From NCBI GenBank assembly GCA_900470775.1, contig UCBZ01000027.1, forward strand, positions 1 through 64,000: a DNA stretch of 64,000 nt, written 5' to 3'. The stretch is from Hyphomicrobiales bacterium (GTDB taxonomy: Bacteria; Pseudomonadota; Alphaproteobacteria; Rhizobiales; Beijerinckiaceae). The notes under the pieces are model-generated. The model was not told where the DNA came from. It saw only the letters and a list, made by a program, of their open reading frames with translations, and searched no databases. A program made the position numbers and the translations under genes. This document shows positions 7,496 to 16,966 of the stretch, one piece after another (position 1 is the first letter of the stretch; every line of letters begins with the position of its first letter).

Positions 7496-9084
7496 TCTCG
7501 ATCAAGCACCCCGATGAGACCGACCGCGTTTCGCCTCGCGTATGGCTTGGCTTTGGCGCGATGTGCCTTGGCATGTTTATGGCGGTGCTGGATATCCAGG
7601 TCGTGGCGACGTCGCTGCCAGCGATCCATGCCGCGCTCGATATACCGGCGGACCGTATGAGCTGGATCCAGACGGCCTATCTGATCACCGAGGTGATCGC
7701 GATCCCACTCACGGGACTTCTCACGCGGGCGCTGGGCATGCGCACGCTGTTCGTCACTGCTGTGGGCATTTTCACGTTGGCCTCTGCCGGTTGTGCCACC
7801 AGTTCGGGGTTCGGCCCACTCGTAGCTTGGCGCGGGCTTCAGGGATTTTCCGGAGGCATGCTGATCCCAATGGTTTTTGCAGCGGTTTTCCTGATGTTCC
7901 CGCTCCGCGCCCAGGGGCTTGCGACGACGCTTGCCGGAATGCTGGCGGTGCTCGCGCCAACTGTCGGGCCGGTCGTGGGGGGCTGGATCACCGAGACCTC
8001 TTCATGGCACTGGTTGTTTCTCGTCAACGTGGTTCCGGGCCTGCTCGCTTGTGGGCTCGGCAGAGCGATGTTGGCAAAGCAACCGACGGCCCCCTCGCTG
8101 CTGCGCACGCTGGACGTCGCCGGCCTGGCGCTGCTCGCAGTTGGCCTGGCCTCGCTGGAGATCGGTTTTAAAGAGGCGCCGACAATCGGGTGGCTGACGA
8201 TACCGATTCTTTCCCTGATCGGCGGCAGTCTGCTGGCTGTTACGCTTTTCGTGTTGCGCATGACGAAAGCTAAGCCGCCGCTCGTGGAATTGCGCAACTT
8301 CCGCGAGCGCGGGTTTGCTGTCGGCTGTGTGCTAAGCTTTATTCTCGGCATGGGGCTCTATGGCTCGGTCTATCTGATGCCGTTATTCTTGGCGTTCGTG
8401 CGCGGGCACGGACCGCTTGCTATCGGTACGGTGATGCTGGTCACCGGGTGCACCCAGCTTGCGACCTCTCCGCTGGCAGTCGCGCTCGAACGACGTGCAC
8501 CTGCGCGAGCGCTGACCGTCGTTGGATTCTCACTATTCGGCCTCGGCCTTGCCCTGAGCGCCTTCAGCACCCGAGAGACCGATTTTGCCGGCATGTTCTG
8601 GCCGCAAGTCGTTCGCGGCGCATCGATCATGCTATGCCTGCTGCCGCCCACCCGGCTGGCGCTGGGCGACTTACCGCCCGAGCGGGTGCCGGATGCCAGT
8701 GGTCTGTTCAACCTGATGCGTAATCTCGGCGGCGCCATCGGCATAGCCTTGATCGATACCATCGTGTTCGGGCGCTCGCCGATCCATGCCGAGGCACTGA
8801 AGCAACGCCTCCTCGCCGGAGACACAACAGCGGCCGAACTCATTGGATTGCCCGCGAGTGCGCTTAGCGGTCCAGCTCCAGCCATGACCCCGTTGGACCC
8901 CGCTATCGAGGCCCTTGTCTGGCCGCTGGTAGAGAAGGCTGCGTCCGTTCAGGCGATCAACGAAGCTTGGACGATGATGGCCTGCATCATGTTCGCGGGA
9001 TGTGCTCTGGTGTTTCTGGGGCCATCCCGGCGGACCGCCAAGCCCATGACCTCTGACGAGGCGACGGTTATCCCTCACGGATAG
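7492..9084 (+). CDS. DHA2-family MFS multidrug/product exporter
   Basis: This 530-aa transporter has about 14 membrane segments, as in the EmrB/QacA (DHA2) group. It shows motif C-like LAPTVGPVVGGWITE and LDIQVVATSLPAI in the first helix. Its start lies inside the ATGA that ends the methyltransferase gene, so it is the third gene of the PKS operon and probably exports or tolerates the methylated product. A separate drug-export role cannot be excluded. No terminator is obvious before the IS3 copy that begins at 9248. Confidence 0.9.
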   Translation: MISIKHPDETDRVSPRVWLGFGAMCLGMFMAVLDIQVVATSLPAIHAALDIPADRMSWIQTAYLITEVIAIPLTGLLTRALGMRTLFVTAVGIFTLASAGCATSSGFGPLVAWRGLQGFSGGMLIPMVFAAVFLMFPLRAQGLATTLAGMLAVLAPTVGPVVGGWITETSSWHWLFLVNVVPGLLACGLGRAMLAKQPTAPSLLRTLDVAGLALLAVGLASLEIGFKEAPTIGWLTIPILSLIGGSLLAVTLFVLRMTKAKPPLVELRNFRERGFAVGCVLSFILGMGLYGSVYLMPLFLAFVRGHGPLAIGTVMLVTGCTQLATSPLAVALERRAPARALTVVGFSLFGLGLALSAFSTRETDFAGMFWPQVVRGASIMLCLLPPTRLALGDLPPERVPDASGLFNLMRNLGGAIGIALIDTIVFGRSPIHAEALKQRLLAGDTTAAELIGLPASALSGPAPAMTPLDPAIEALVWPLVEKAASVQAINEAWTMMACIMFAGCALVFLGPSRRTAKPMTSDEATVIPHG

Positions 9085-9247
9085 CGTCGCGAGAATCGAA
9101 CAAGAGCTCGGCACCGATCGACGACAACGGCACATTGCAGAGTTAGTCGATGATGAGCAGCTTTGACCGCGGGAAGATAGCGCTGAAGCTTGAGCAAGCG
9201 GCGCTCGTCACGGGGCTTGATCAATTGGTGTCTGCCGTCAGCGCCCT

Positions 9248-9757
9248 TGGGACCATTTAGGGGTTTTCGGGAAGGGAGGATTTCTGGATCATTGCAGCCA
9301 TCATGGAGCGCAGATGAGACAGAAATCCGGGCCGGAGAAAGCACCGGCAGAGCAGGTCGTGAAGGATATTCGCCGAGCTACGCGCCGGCAGTTCTCGGCC
9401 GAAGAGAAGATCCGCATCGTGCTGGAAGGCGTGCGCGGCGAGGAGAGCATCGCCGAGCTGTGCCGGCGCGAGGGGATCGCCTCGTCGATGTACTACGGCT
9501 GGTCGAAGGAGTTTCTCGACGCCGGCAAGCGCCGTCTCGCCGGTGACACGGCCCGCGCCGCGACATCGGACGAGGTGAAGGAACTGCGTCGGGAGGCGCA
9601 GGCGCTGAAGGAGGCCGTTGCCGATCTCACCCTGGAAAACCGCCTGCTTAAAAAAAGCATGCTCGCGGATGGGGAGGACGACACGTGAGATATCCCGCAT
9701 CCGAGAAGGCCGAGATCATCCGGCTCGTCGAAGCCTCGCATCTGCCAGCGCGGCGCG
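9248..9757 (+). mobile_element. Truncated IS3-family element (left end, OrfA and first 24 codons of OrfB)
   Basis: The left terminal repeat (TGGGACCATTTAGGGGTTTT) starts at 9248. OrfA is intact and OrfB is intact to about codon 24, after which IS66 sequence begins. The A7-G slippery site lies at 9650-9657. The right half of the element is missing. Confidence 0.8.
9314..9688 (+). CDS. IS3-family transposase OrfA
   Basis: This 124-aa protein has an N-terminal helix-turn-helix (REGIASSMYYGWSKEFLDAG) and a C-terminal leucine-zipper-like coiled coil (EVKELRREAQALKEAVADLTLE). That is the layout of IS3 OrfA, which binds the terminal repeats. It is almost identical to the copy at 38782-39156. The A7-G at 9650-9657 would direct a -1 shift into OrfB, but here OrfB becomes an IS66 protein after 24 residues, so a normal OrfAB transposase cannot be made. 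Confidence 0.9.
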   Translation: MRQKSGPEKAPAEQVVKDIRRATRRQFSAEEKIRIVLEGVRGEESIAELCRREGIASSMYYGWSKEFLDAGKRRLAGDTARAATSDEVKELRREAQALKEAVADLTLENRLLKKSMLADGEDDT

Positions 9758-10938
9758 AGCTGCATGCGATGGGCGAGGACGTCTCCGAGCGTCTCGACAT
9801 CGTCCCCGCCCAGTTCCGCGTGATCGTGACCCGTCGGCCGAAATACGCCTGCCGGGCCTGCGAGGAGGTCGTGGTCCAGGCGCCTGCACCCGCCCGCCTC
9901 GTCGAGGGCGGCATCCCCACCGAGGCGACCGTCGCCCATGTCCTCGTCTCGAAATACGCCGACCACCTGCCGCTTTATCGCCAAACCCAGATCTATGGCC
10001 GGCAGGGCGTGAACCTGGACCGCTCGACCCTGGCTGACTGGGTCGGTAAGGCGGCCTTCCTTCTGCCGCCCGTGCATGAGCGCCTGTTGGAGCGACTGAA
10101 GGCATCGACCACGCTCTTCGCCGACGAGACCACAGCGCCAGTGCTCGATCCCGGACGCGGCCGGACCAAGACCGGCCAGTTCTTCGCCTATGCCCGCGAC
10201 GAACGGCCGTGGGGCGGCGCCGATCCGCCGGGCGTGGCCTATCTCTATGCGCCGGATCGCAAGGCCGAGCAGCCGATCCGGCATCTTCAAGGCTTCACCG
10301 GCGTGCTCCAGGTGGACGGCTATGCCAGCTACAAGACGCTGGCCGGAAAGAATGCCGTGAGCTTGGCATTCTGCTGGTCTCACGTCCGGCGGAAGTTCTA
10401 CGATCTCGCGCAGGGCGGGCCCGCGCCCATCGCTTCAGAAGCGCTGCTGCGCATCACCGAACTCTACCGCATCGAGAGCGATATCCGCGGACGCTCCGCC
10501 GAGGAGCGGCGCGACGTCCGCCAGGCTCGAAGCCGCCCTATCGTCGAGGCGCAGGAGCCGTGGCTGCACGCCAAGTTTCTCCTCGTCAGTCAGAAGAGCA
10601 AGCTTGCCGAGGCCATCCGCTACGCCCTCTCGCGATGGGCAGGCCTCAGTCGCTTCCTCGACGACGGCCGCGTCGAGATCGACTCCAACGTGGTCAAGCG
10701 CGCCATCCGGCCAATCGCCCTCAATCGCAAGAATGCACTCTTCGCCGGATCAGACGGCGGCGCCGAGCATTGGGCAGTCGTCGCCTCGCTCGTGGAAACC
10801 TGCCAGCTCAACGGCGTCGATCCGCAAGCCTACCTCGTCGACGTCATCACCCGTATCGTCGCCGGCCATCCCCAGAGCCAGATCGACGATCTGCTGCCAT
10901 GGGCCTACGCCACACCGCCGCTCAAGGCCGTGGCCTGA
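9685..10938 (+). CDS. Chimeric ORF: IS3 OrfB N-terminus fused in frame to IS66 TnpC C-terminal part
   Basis: The first 24 residues (MRYPASEKAEIIRLVEASHL, PARR; GTG start) equal the N-terminus of the OrfB at 36-1016. From residue 25 the protein is an IS66-family transposase (DDE_Tnp_IS66). It shows the zinc-binding YACRACE, TTLFADETTAPVLDPG with the first Asp, VLQVDGYASYKTL with the second Asp, and the IS66 C-terminal domain NRKNALFAGSDGGAEHWA. The first part of TnpC is absent. The fusion keeps one open frame of 417 aa. It is probably not a working transposase, but the join is clean. Confidence 0.88.
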   Translation: MRYPASEKAEIIRLVEASHLPARRELHAMGEDVSERLDIVPAQFRVIVTRRPKYACRACEEVVVQAPAPARLVEGGIPTEATVAHVLVSKYADHLPLYRQTQIYGRQGVNLDRSTLADWVGKAAFLLPPVHERLLERLKASTTLFADETTAPVLDPGRGRTKTGQFFAYARDERPWGGADPPGVAYLYAPDRKAEQPIRHLQGFTGVLQVDGYASYKTLAGKNAVSLAFCWSHVRRKFYDLAQGGPAPIASEALLRITELYRIESDIRGRSAEERRDVRQARSRPIVEAQEPWLHAKFLLVSQKSKLAEAIRYALSRWAGLSRFLDDGRVEIDSNVVKRAIRPIALNRKNALFAGSDGGAEHWAVVASLVETCQLNGVDPQAYLVDVITRIVAGHPQSQIDDLLPWAYATPPLKAVA

Positions 10939-11388
10939 GAACACCGCATACCATTTATCGACCTCGTTTTATTGATAATTTCAGATACAAATCGAGTTCT
11001 TATTATATATATGAGTTTTCTGCGTCATTCTGTAGCGATAATTATCGTCGTTTTTGATATGCACTCAATATCATTATTCGGTGATATTATTTCGCAAAAC
11101 ATTTGCATTTATCGACATCCCACATCCAGCAAATAAGCGAAGTCATTCGACGTGCCGCAATATCAAGAAATCAAGTATTCAATTTTGAATTAGATCGACG
11201 ATTATACCTTGATATGTATGGGGTATACCTAGTCTCACCGGCGATAAACGCAAGTCTGGTATCCAAATTGCCTCTTTGGAATCATCAATGCGTCAGCGCT
11301 CGCCTTGCGCCAACCGTCGACGTGGCTGACGAGATTTTGCCAGTTACGTAATTCGGGGGGCGCGTTAACAAAAATGTTGGAGGCTGAC
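10939..11388. other. AT-rich intergenic stretch
   Basis: A long AT-rich region follows the IS66 fragment, with tracts such as TATTATATATATGAG near 11000. Short frames occur, but none has a ribosome-binding site or family similarity. It may hold the IS66 end and the promoter for the small gene at 11389. Confidence 0.4.
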
Positions 11389-11682
11389 ATGGCCGCTGCG
11401 TGCCCGATCTATGCCTTGTTCTTGATATCGCTGCTCCCACAGGAGGCGTGGCTTCAGGTTGCTGATCGCCAAGTCGAAGCTCAAACTGCCCCCAGTCTGG
11501 GCGATATGATTCCGCGATCGACGGTCATTATTGGCGTGGATCGGGAGGCTTCGCCAAGGCCATATGGAATGGTGGTTATCAACGGCCGATTGATAGCTCT
11601 CGTCGATGGGAAAAGTAGGAAAATTATCGAACTTGTAACAGACGAAGCGGCACGTTTAAGTAAATCTTCCGTTGCGAAATAA
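11389..11682 (+). CDS. Small exported protein with DUF1236-like tail
   Basis: This predicted 97-aa protein starts with an apolar signal-like stretch (IYALFLISLLPQEAW). The C-terminal half, PRPYGMVVINGRLIALVDGKSRKIIELV, resembles the Y-x-V-V-N-x-R-x-x-L-V-x-P-x-T-R-x-I-V pattern of rhizobial DUF1236 proteins; this is pattern recognition, not a search. The ATG at 11389 is chosen because TTGGAGG precedes it. It sits alone between the IS66 fragment and the RND operon, in AT-rich DNA. Function unknown. Confidence 0.5.
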   Translation: MAAACPIYALFLISLLPQEAWLQVADRQVEAQTAPSLGDMIPRSTVIIGVDREASPRPYGMVVINGRLIALVDGKSRKIIELVTDEAARLSKSSVAK

Positions 11683-11833
11683 TATTGTTCACAATAAATC
11701 AATAATCTATTTATATAATGATCTTTCTTTCAGAATTTATATCATTAGCTAATTATTTAATGTTTTATAATTACCATGTCAATTACTCGTAACTGCAATG
11801 TCTGCGAATCTACGGTCGCACCAAGAGGGCGCT

Positions 11834-13021
11834 ATGCTATATCGATATCGAAGCATTTGCGCTCAATTTCTATCGAGGCGAGCATGGTCGCGGAGATTGG
11901 CTGGCCTTACAATTTCTGCCTTAGCATTCAACGGGTTCTCAATCCCACTGGAGGCCGCTGAGGCGAAAAGTGGACCCTTAGTCCATACCCCGGTGCGGGT
12001 AGAGGCTGCAAGACTGGCAGATGTTCCAATAATATTGACGGGACTTGGAACCGTTCAGGCATATAACCGCGTAACAATACAGCCGCGCGTCGACGGTGAA
12101 CTTCAGCAAGTACTTTTCATCGAAGGGCAAATGGTGAAGAAAGGCGACTTGCTTGCAGTAATCGACCCGCGCCCATTTCGGGCCGCGCTCGAACAGGCTT
12201 CAGCCAAGATCCAGCAGGATCAAGCCAATCTCGACAATGCTCAGGTCACGTTCGGCCGTTTCCAGCAGCTCGCTGCCCAAGATTACGCAACGCGGCAATC
12301 TCTCGATAATCAGCGCAGCATTGTAGAGCAGCTCAAAGCACAGATCAGGCAGGATATTGCTGCGCGCGATGCAGCCGCAGTGCAGCTCTCATATACGGAA
12401 TTGAGATCACCACTCGACGGGCGGGCAGGTCTTCGTCTCGTGGATCAAGGCAATATCGTGCGCGCCACAGACAGCGCCGGGATTGTCGTTATCACTCAAA
12501 CACAGCCGATATCCGCCGTCTCCACGTTGCCCCAAGAATCGCTCGCACTTGTGCGCACGGCCATGAAGGTCGGCTCCGTGCCAGTCGAGGCTCTGACGCA
12601 GGATGGCGCGTTTTCCATCGCCCGCGGCACGCTCACCTTGTTCAATAACGAGATCACCCAGGCAAACGGCACGATCCAGCTGAAATCGACCTTTCCAAAC
12701 ACCGACGAAGCGCTCTGGCCTGGCCAATATGTCGAAATCCGCATGCAGCAGGAGATTGTGAATGGCGCGCTCACCGTGCCATCCGCAGCCCTCGAGCGAG
12801 GCCAGGATGGCTATTACGTCTATGTCGCAGGCCAGGACGGGAAGGTTGCCTTACGCACGATCGAAGTCGGGCAAATCGCAGACGGTCGCGCTATCGTCAA
12901 GTCAGGTTTGGCATCGGGTGAGCTGGTTGTGACCAGCGGATCCTATCGACTGGAGCCCGGCACGCAGGTTTCGATCGAGAGCGCGAGCCCTGCCTCCAAC
13001 GACCCTGCGGGTAAGCCGTGA
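11834..13021 (+). CDS. RND efflux periplasmic adaptor (membrane fusion protein, MdtA-like)
   Basis: This 395-aa adaptor has an N-terminal membrane or signal segment. A lipoyl half-motif (RVDGELQQVLFIEGQMVKKG) and a coiled-coil hairpin (about residues 100-180) follow. The second lipoyl half (LRSPLDGRAGLRLVDQGN) and the beta-barrel and membrane-proximal domains complete the layout. It bridges the inner-membrane RND pump and an outer-membrane channel. The ATG at 11834 has AGAGGG upstream. The stop overlaps the pump start (TGATG at 13019-13023). No outer-membrane factor is encoded here, so a TolC/OprM-type channel must come from elsewhere. Confidence 0.93.
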   Translation: MLYRYRSICAQFLSRRAWSRRLAGLTISALAFNGFSIPLEAAEAKSGPLVHTPVRVEAARLADVPIILTGLGTVQAYNRVTIQPRVDGELQQVLFIEGQMVKKGDLLAVIDPRPFRAALEQASAKIQQDQANLDNAQVTFGRFQQLAAQDYATRQSLDNQRSIVEQLKAQIRQDIAARDAAAVQLSYTELRSPLDGRAGLRLVDQGNIVRATDSAGIVVITQTQPISAVSTLPQESLALVRTAMKVGSVPVEALTQDGAFSIARGTLTLFNNEITQANGTIQLKSTFPNTDEALWPGQYVEIRMQQEIVNGALTVPSAALERGQDGYYVYVAGQDGKVALRTIEVGQIADGRAIVKSGLASGELVVTSGSYRLEPGTQVSIESASPASNDPAGKP

Positions 13022-16000
13022 TGAGCGTGTCGATATCATCTTGGTTCATTCGCAATCCGGTTGGAACGTCGCTTTTGATGGCGGGGCTCGTCGCGCTCGG
13101 CGCGGCTGCGTTCCCGCTATTGCCGGTAGCACCTCTGCCCGAGGTCGAGTTCCCGACGCTTCAGGTTTCAGCCCAGTTGCCAGGCGCCAGTCCTCAGACA
13201 ATGGCATCCTCCGTCACGCAACCTTTGGAGCGGCAGTTCGGCCAGATTCCGGGCGTGACCCAGATGACCTCGACCAGCACGCTTGGTACGAGTTCGATTA
13301 CACTGCAGTTTGATTTGAGCCGCAACATCGATGGTGCGGCCCAGGACGTGCAAACCGCGATCAATGCGGCTGCGGGTCAACTTCCAACGACGCTTCCCGC
13401 GCCTCCCACTTACAAGAAGGTCAATCCGGCTGATCCGCCCATCATGGTGATTGCATTAACGTCGGACACGCTGCCAACTACGGAGGTAGACGATTTCGCC
13501 GAGACGGTACTCCTGCAACGGATCAGCCAGGTCGCGGGCGTCGGCCAGGTCGGCATTTTCGGCCAGCAAAAGCCGTCTGTGCGGATTCAAGTTGACCCTG
13601 AAAAGCTGGCGGCGCTCGGACTGTCGATGGAGGACGTACGAACTGCGATTATCGCCACCAGCACGAATGCTCCCAAGGGAAGCATCCAGGGTCGTGTTCG
13701 ATCATACACGATATACGACAATGACCAGCTGATTTCGGCTGCCCCGTGGAACGATGCGGTCATCGCGTATCGGGATGGCGGCCCGATAAGGATTATGGAC
13801 GTAGCCCATGCGATTGATGCTCCCGAGAATACTCAGCTTGCAGCGTGGGCGAATGGCAAGCCGGCGATTCTCCTGCCTGTTTCGAAATTGCCTTCGGCAA
13901 ACGTCATCGCCACCGTCGACGTCATCAAGGCAATGCTACCGCAACTGCAAGCTCTCGCGCCAAAGGCGCTGCACATCGCAATTCTAAGCGATCGCACGAC
14001 GACTATCAGAGCCTCCGTTGCAGATGTCGAATTCACGCTGGTGTTGACGATCGCACTCGTAGTATTGGTGATCTTCGCGTTTCTACGCGATTTCTGGTCG
14101 ACAGTTATTCCCAGCATCGCGATCCCGATCGCGCTCATAGGTACATTCGCTGTCATGTACCTGCTGGACTTCAGCCTCGACAACCTCTCGCTTATGGGCC
14201 TCAGTATTGCTGTGGGATTCGTCGTGGACGATGCCATCGTGATGCTTGAGAACATTCATCGGCATCGTGACATGGGCAAGAGCGCGCTCGATGCAGCATT
14301 AGAGGGGGCTGCTGAGATTGGCTTCACCATCGTCTCGATCAGCCTATCGCTCATTGCCGTCTTTATCCCGCTTTTATTGATGGGCGGCATCGTTGGACGG
14401 CTCTTCCGCGAGTTCGCTATCACGGTCTCGGTCACGATTGCGGTTTCTGCCCTCGTCTCTTTGACGCTCACGCCGATGATGTGTGCGCGTTTCCTGCGCC
14501 CTCCGAGGGAGGATGGGCACGGCAAGCTTTACATGATGGTTGAACGCGCCTTCGATCGGCTCCTCGACGGGTATCGTGGCTCCCTCGATGTGGCGTTGCG
14601 TCATCGTCGCATCACGCTCTCTTTTTTCTTTGCCTCGCTCGTCGCGACGGGATCGGTCTTCGTCTTCATTCCGAAAGGCTTCTTCCCGAACCAGGACACC
14701 GGCCTGATCATCGGCACCTCGGAAGCGGCCCAGGACATTTCGTTTGGACAAATGGTCGAACGACAGCGGGTTCTTGGTAAAGTCGTGGCCGCTGATCCAG
14801 ATGTCGCGACCTTAGGAATGCAGGTCGGCGTTACCGCTGGCCAAACGCTCAACAACGGCCGGCTCTTCATAACGCTTAAGCCCCGGGATCAGCGAACCGC
14901 GTCCGCGAACCAAATCATTGATCGCCTGCGTCCCAAATTGGCCAAAGTCGAGGGCGCTGCGCTATTCCTGCAGTCGGCGCAGGACATTAATGTCGGAGGC
15001 CGCCTAGCAAGAACGCAGTTCCAGTACACGTTGCAGGACGCCGATCTCGGCGAGCTTAACGACTGGGCTCCAAAACTCCTTGCCAAGCTCAAGGAGCTAC
15101 CAAAACTGACGGACCTCGCGAGCGATCAGGCGAATGGCGGCACCACTGTCACGCTGACTATCGACCGTGACCAAGCGTCCCGCTTCGGGATATCCCCAGT
15201 AATAATCGACAATACGCTATATGATGCTTTCGGTCAACGACAGGTTGCGCAGTATTTTACCGATCTCAACAGCTACCACGTCGTGCTTGAGCTCTTACCC
15301 GCCGCACAGGTCAATCCGGCAGCTCTCGCACACCTTTACATCAATTCGCCGTTGACTGGCGCGCAGGTTCCGCTCAGCGAGTTGGTGAAACAGACCACGC
15401 AGCCAACGACTGTTCTGGCCATAAATCACCAGTCACAGTTTCCATCAGTAACTTTATCCTTTAATCTTGCGCCAGGCGCTGCGCTTGGCGACGCTGTCGC
15501 CGCCATACAGCAGGCGGAAGCGCAGCTCGGAATGCCGTCGACGGTCACGGGGAACTTCCAGGGCACGGCACAGGTGTTCCAAAGCTCTTTGGCTAGCGAG
15601 CCTTATCTTGTTCTTGCCGCGCTCTTGGTCATCTACATCATTCTTGGTGTGCTGTATGAGAGCTACGTACACCCTATGACGATTCTCTCGACTTTGCCGT
15701 CTGCGGGGCTTGGCGCTCTGTTGATGCTCTGGGCTTTCGGCTTTGACTTTACGGTCGTTGCCCTCATCGGGGTCATCCTATTGATTGGCATTGTCAAGAA
15801 AAACGGCATCATGATCGTAGATTTCGCGATCGCAGCTGAGCGGATTCAAGGTCTAAAGCCCGAGGATGCCATAAAACAAGCCTGTTTACTGCGCTTCCGG
15901 CCGATCATGATGACGACGATGGCAGCGCTACTCGGCGGCGTTCCAATGATGCTGGGAAACGGGACCGGCTCCGAACTTCGCCAACCGCTGGGGTATGCCA

Positions 16001-16125
16001 TCGTCGGTGGATTGATCCTCAGCCAGGCGATGACGCTCTACACTACTCCTGTGGTTTATTTGTACCTCGATCGTCTGAATAGCTGGATGACGTCAAGGCG
16101 CCGCGCACCGAATTTTCAGGAGTGA
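13021..16125 (+). CDS. RND multidrug efflux permease (MdtB/MdtC-like, HAE1 family)
   Basis: This 1034-aa inner-membrane pump has the duplicated RND layout: an N-terminal helix, a large periplasmic loop, six helices, a second loop and six helices. TM4 carries the proton-relay Asp pair (SIAVGFVVDDAIVMLENI), and the TM10-11 region reads GVILLIGIVKKNGIMIVDFA. The opening SSWFIRNPVGTSLLMAG resembles MdtB/MdtC. A GTG at 13018 is an alternative start. It is translationally coupled to the adaptor gene. Substrates cannot be told from sequence. Confidence 0.94.
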   Translation: MSVSISSWFIRNPVGTSLLMAGLVALGAAAFPLLPVAPLPEVEFPTLQVSAQLPGASPQTMASSVTQPLERQFGQIPGVTQMTSTSTLGTSSITLQFDLSRNIDGAAQDVQTAINAAAGQLPTTLPAPPTYKKVNPADPPIMVIALTSDTLPTTEVDDFAETVLLQRISQVAGVGQVGIFGQQKPSVRIQVDPEKLAALGLSMEDVRTAIIATSTNAPKGSIQGRVRSYTIYDNDQLISAAPWNDAVIAYRDGGPIRIMDVAHAIDAPENTQLAAWANGKPAILLPVSKLPSANVIATVDVIKAMLPQLQALAPKALHIAILSDRTTTIRASVADVEFTLVLTIALVVLVIFAFLRDFWSTVIPSIAIPIALIGTFAVMYLLDFSLDNLSLMGLSIAVGFVVDDAIVMLENIHRHRDMGKSALDAALEGAAEIGFTIVSISLSLIAVFIPLLLMGGIVGRLFREFAITVSVTIAVSALVSLTLTPMMCARFLRPPREDGHGKLYMMVERAFDRLLDGYRGSLDVALRHRRITLSFFFASLVATGSVFVFIPKGFFPNQDTGLIIGTSEAAQDISFGQMVERQRVLGKVVAADPDVATLGMQVGVTAGQTLNNGRLFITLKPRDQRTASANQIIDRLRPKLAKVEGAALFLQSAQDINVGGRLARTQFQYTLQDADLGELNDWAPKLLAKLKELPKLTDLASDQANGGTTVTLTIDRDQASRFGISPVIIDNTLYDAFGQRQVAQYFTDLNSYHVVLELLPAAQVNPAALAHLYINSPLTGAQVPLSELVKQTTQPTTVLAINHQSQFPSVTLSFNLAPGAALGDAVAAIQQAEAQLGMPSTVTGNFQGTAQVFQSSLASEPYLVLAALLVIYIILGVLYESYVHPMTILSTLPSAGLGALLMLWAFGFDFTVVALIGVILLIGIVKKNGIMIVDFAIAAERIQGLKPEDAIKQACLLRFRPIMMTTMAALLGGVPMMLGNGTGSELRQPLGYAIVGGLILSQAMTLYTTPVVYLYLDRLNSWMTSRRRAPNFQE

Positions 16126-16169
16126 TCGGTATCAAATGGTGGCCCGTTTCATATTGCATTTCGTCCACA

Positions 16170-16329
16170 GAGATCGACCACCAAGCGGCCGCTTCCTGGT
16201 GGCTGTCGGACAAGATCCAATCATGCGACGCTGTATGCGATCGAGCCCGCGAGCGGGGTACTGAAGGACCTGAAGAGCTATCCCCTCGGAAAGAACCCGA
16301 ACTGGGTCGAGATCATCGACCTGCCGTGA
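16170..16329 (+). pseudogene. 3' relic of a YVTN/beta-propeller protein
   Basis: One frame reads GRFLVAVGQDP. After a shift, from 16222, it reads HATLYAIEPASGVLKDLKSY and then PLGKNPNWVEIIDLP, stop at 16329. This resembles the last blade of YVTN/YncE-like seven-bladed propeller proteins (xLYVIDxxTGxV...VGxxPxWVEI). Only the 3' end survives and at least one frameshift is present. Family assignment is by pattern only. Confidence 0.45.
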
Positions 16330-16966
16330 TTGACCACAACTTTCTGTCCACCGCTTCGCTAACGGTCTACCAAATCGCGACGGTAACGCGATTTGGCGGA
16401 CCGCCTGGGCCGATGGTCACGAGCCATCGGTCCAGGCCTTCGCGTCAGGCGCCAGCGGCGCCATACCGGAGCAACGCGGCCGATGACGACGTGCCTCGGA
16501 GATCGACGCAGATACCACGCCGACGTCCTTGTTCGCGCGGGCCCGGTCGCAAGGGCCGATTGGCGATTGGTCGACGGCTCAACTCAGCGTGACGTCCACT
16601 CCCATTCGACTGCTCCTGGGATTTGCGCTGCACGTCGCTGCAGCGACCGGAGCGTTCGGTCAACACGCGTCGCTCAGGTGCTGGAAATCATAAGTCGTCA
16701 TGGCTTGCTCCGAAGATCGTGACTTGCCGTGCGTTCTCATTCGCTGTTCAACAAAAGTCGGATGATGCAGCTCACTCGTGGCAAGTCTTGCCCGATACCG
16801 TCACACGCTATCAGCAGCGACTGCGGCGATCGCCGTCAGGCGTCGTCATCCTTTCCGTTAACGGTGCTTCGCTGTCAGACGCAGTGGATAGCAGCTGGCA
16901 CGAAGACAGGGCTCGATAATCAATCGCAGCGATCTCAGGGACGAGCGTGACACCGCTCGATATGTG
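16330..16966. other. Intergenic stretch before selD
   Basis: Frames are open here but none has a recognisable domain, a good ribosome-binding site or consistent codon use. It may be decayed coding DNA. The promoter of selD should lie in its last part. Confidence 0.4.

Noticed and set aside
11103-11351. An 82-codon plus-strand frame in the AT-rich spacer
   Set aside because: No ribosome-binding site and AT-driven composition; it overlaps the better-supported gene region that starts at 11389.
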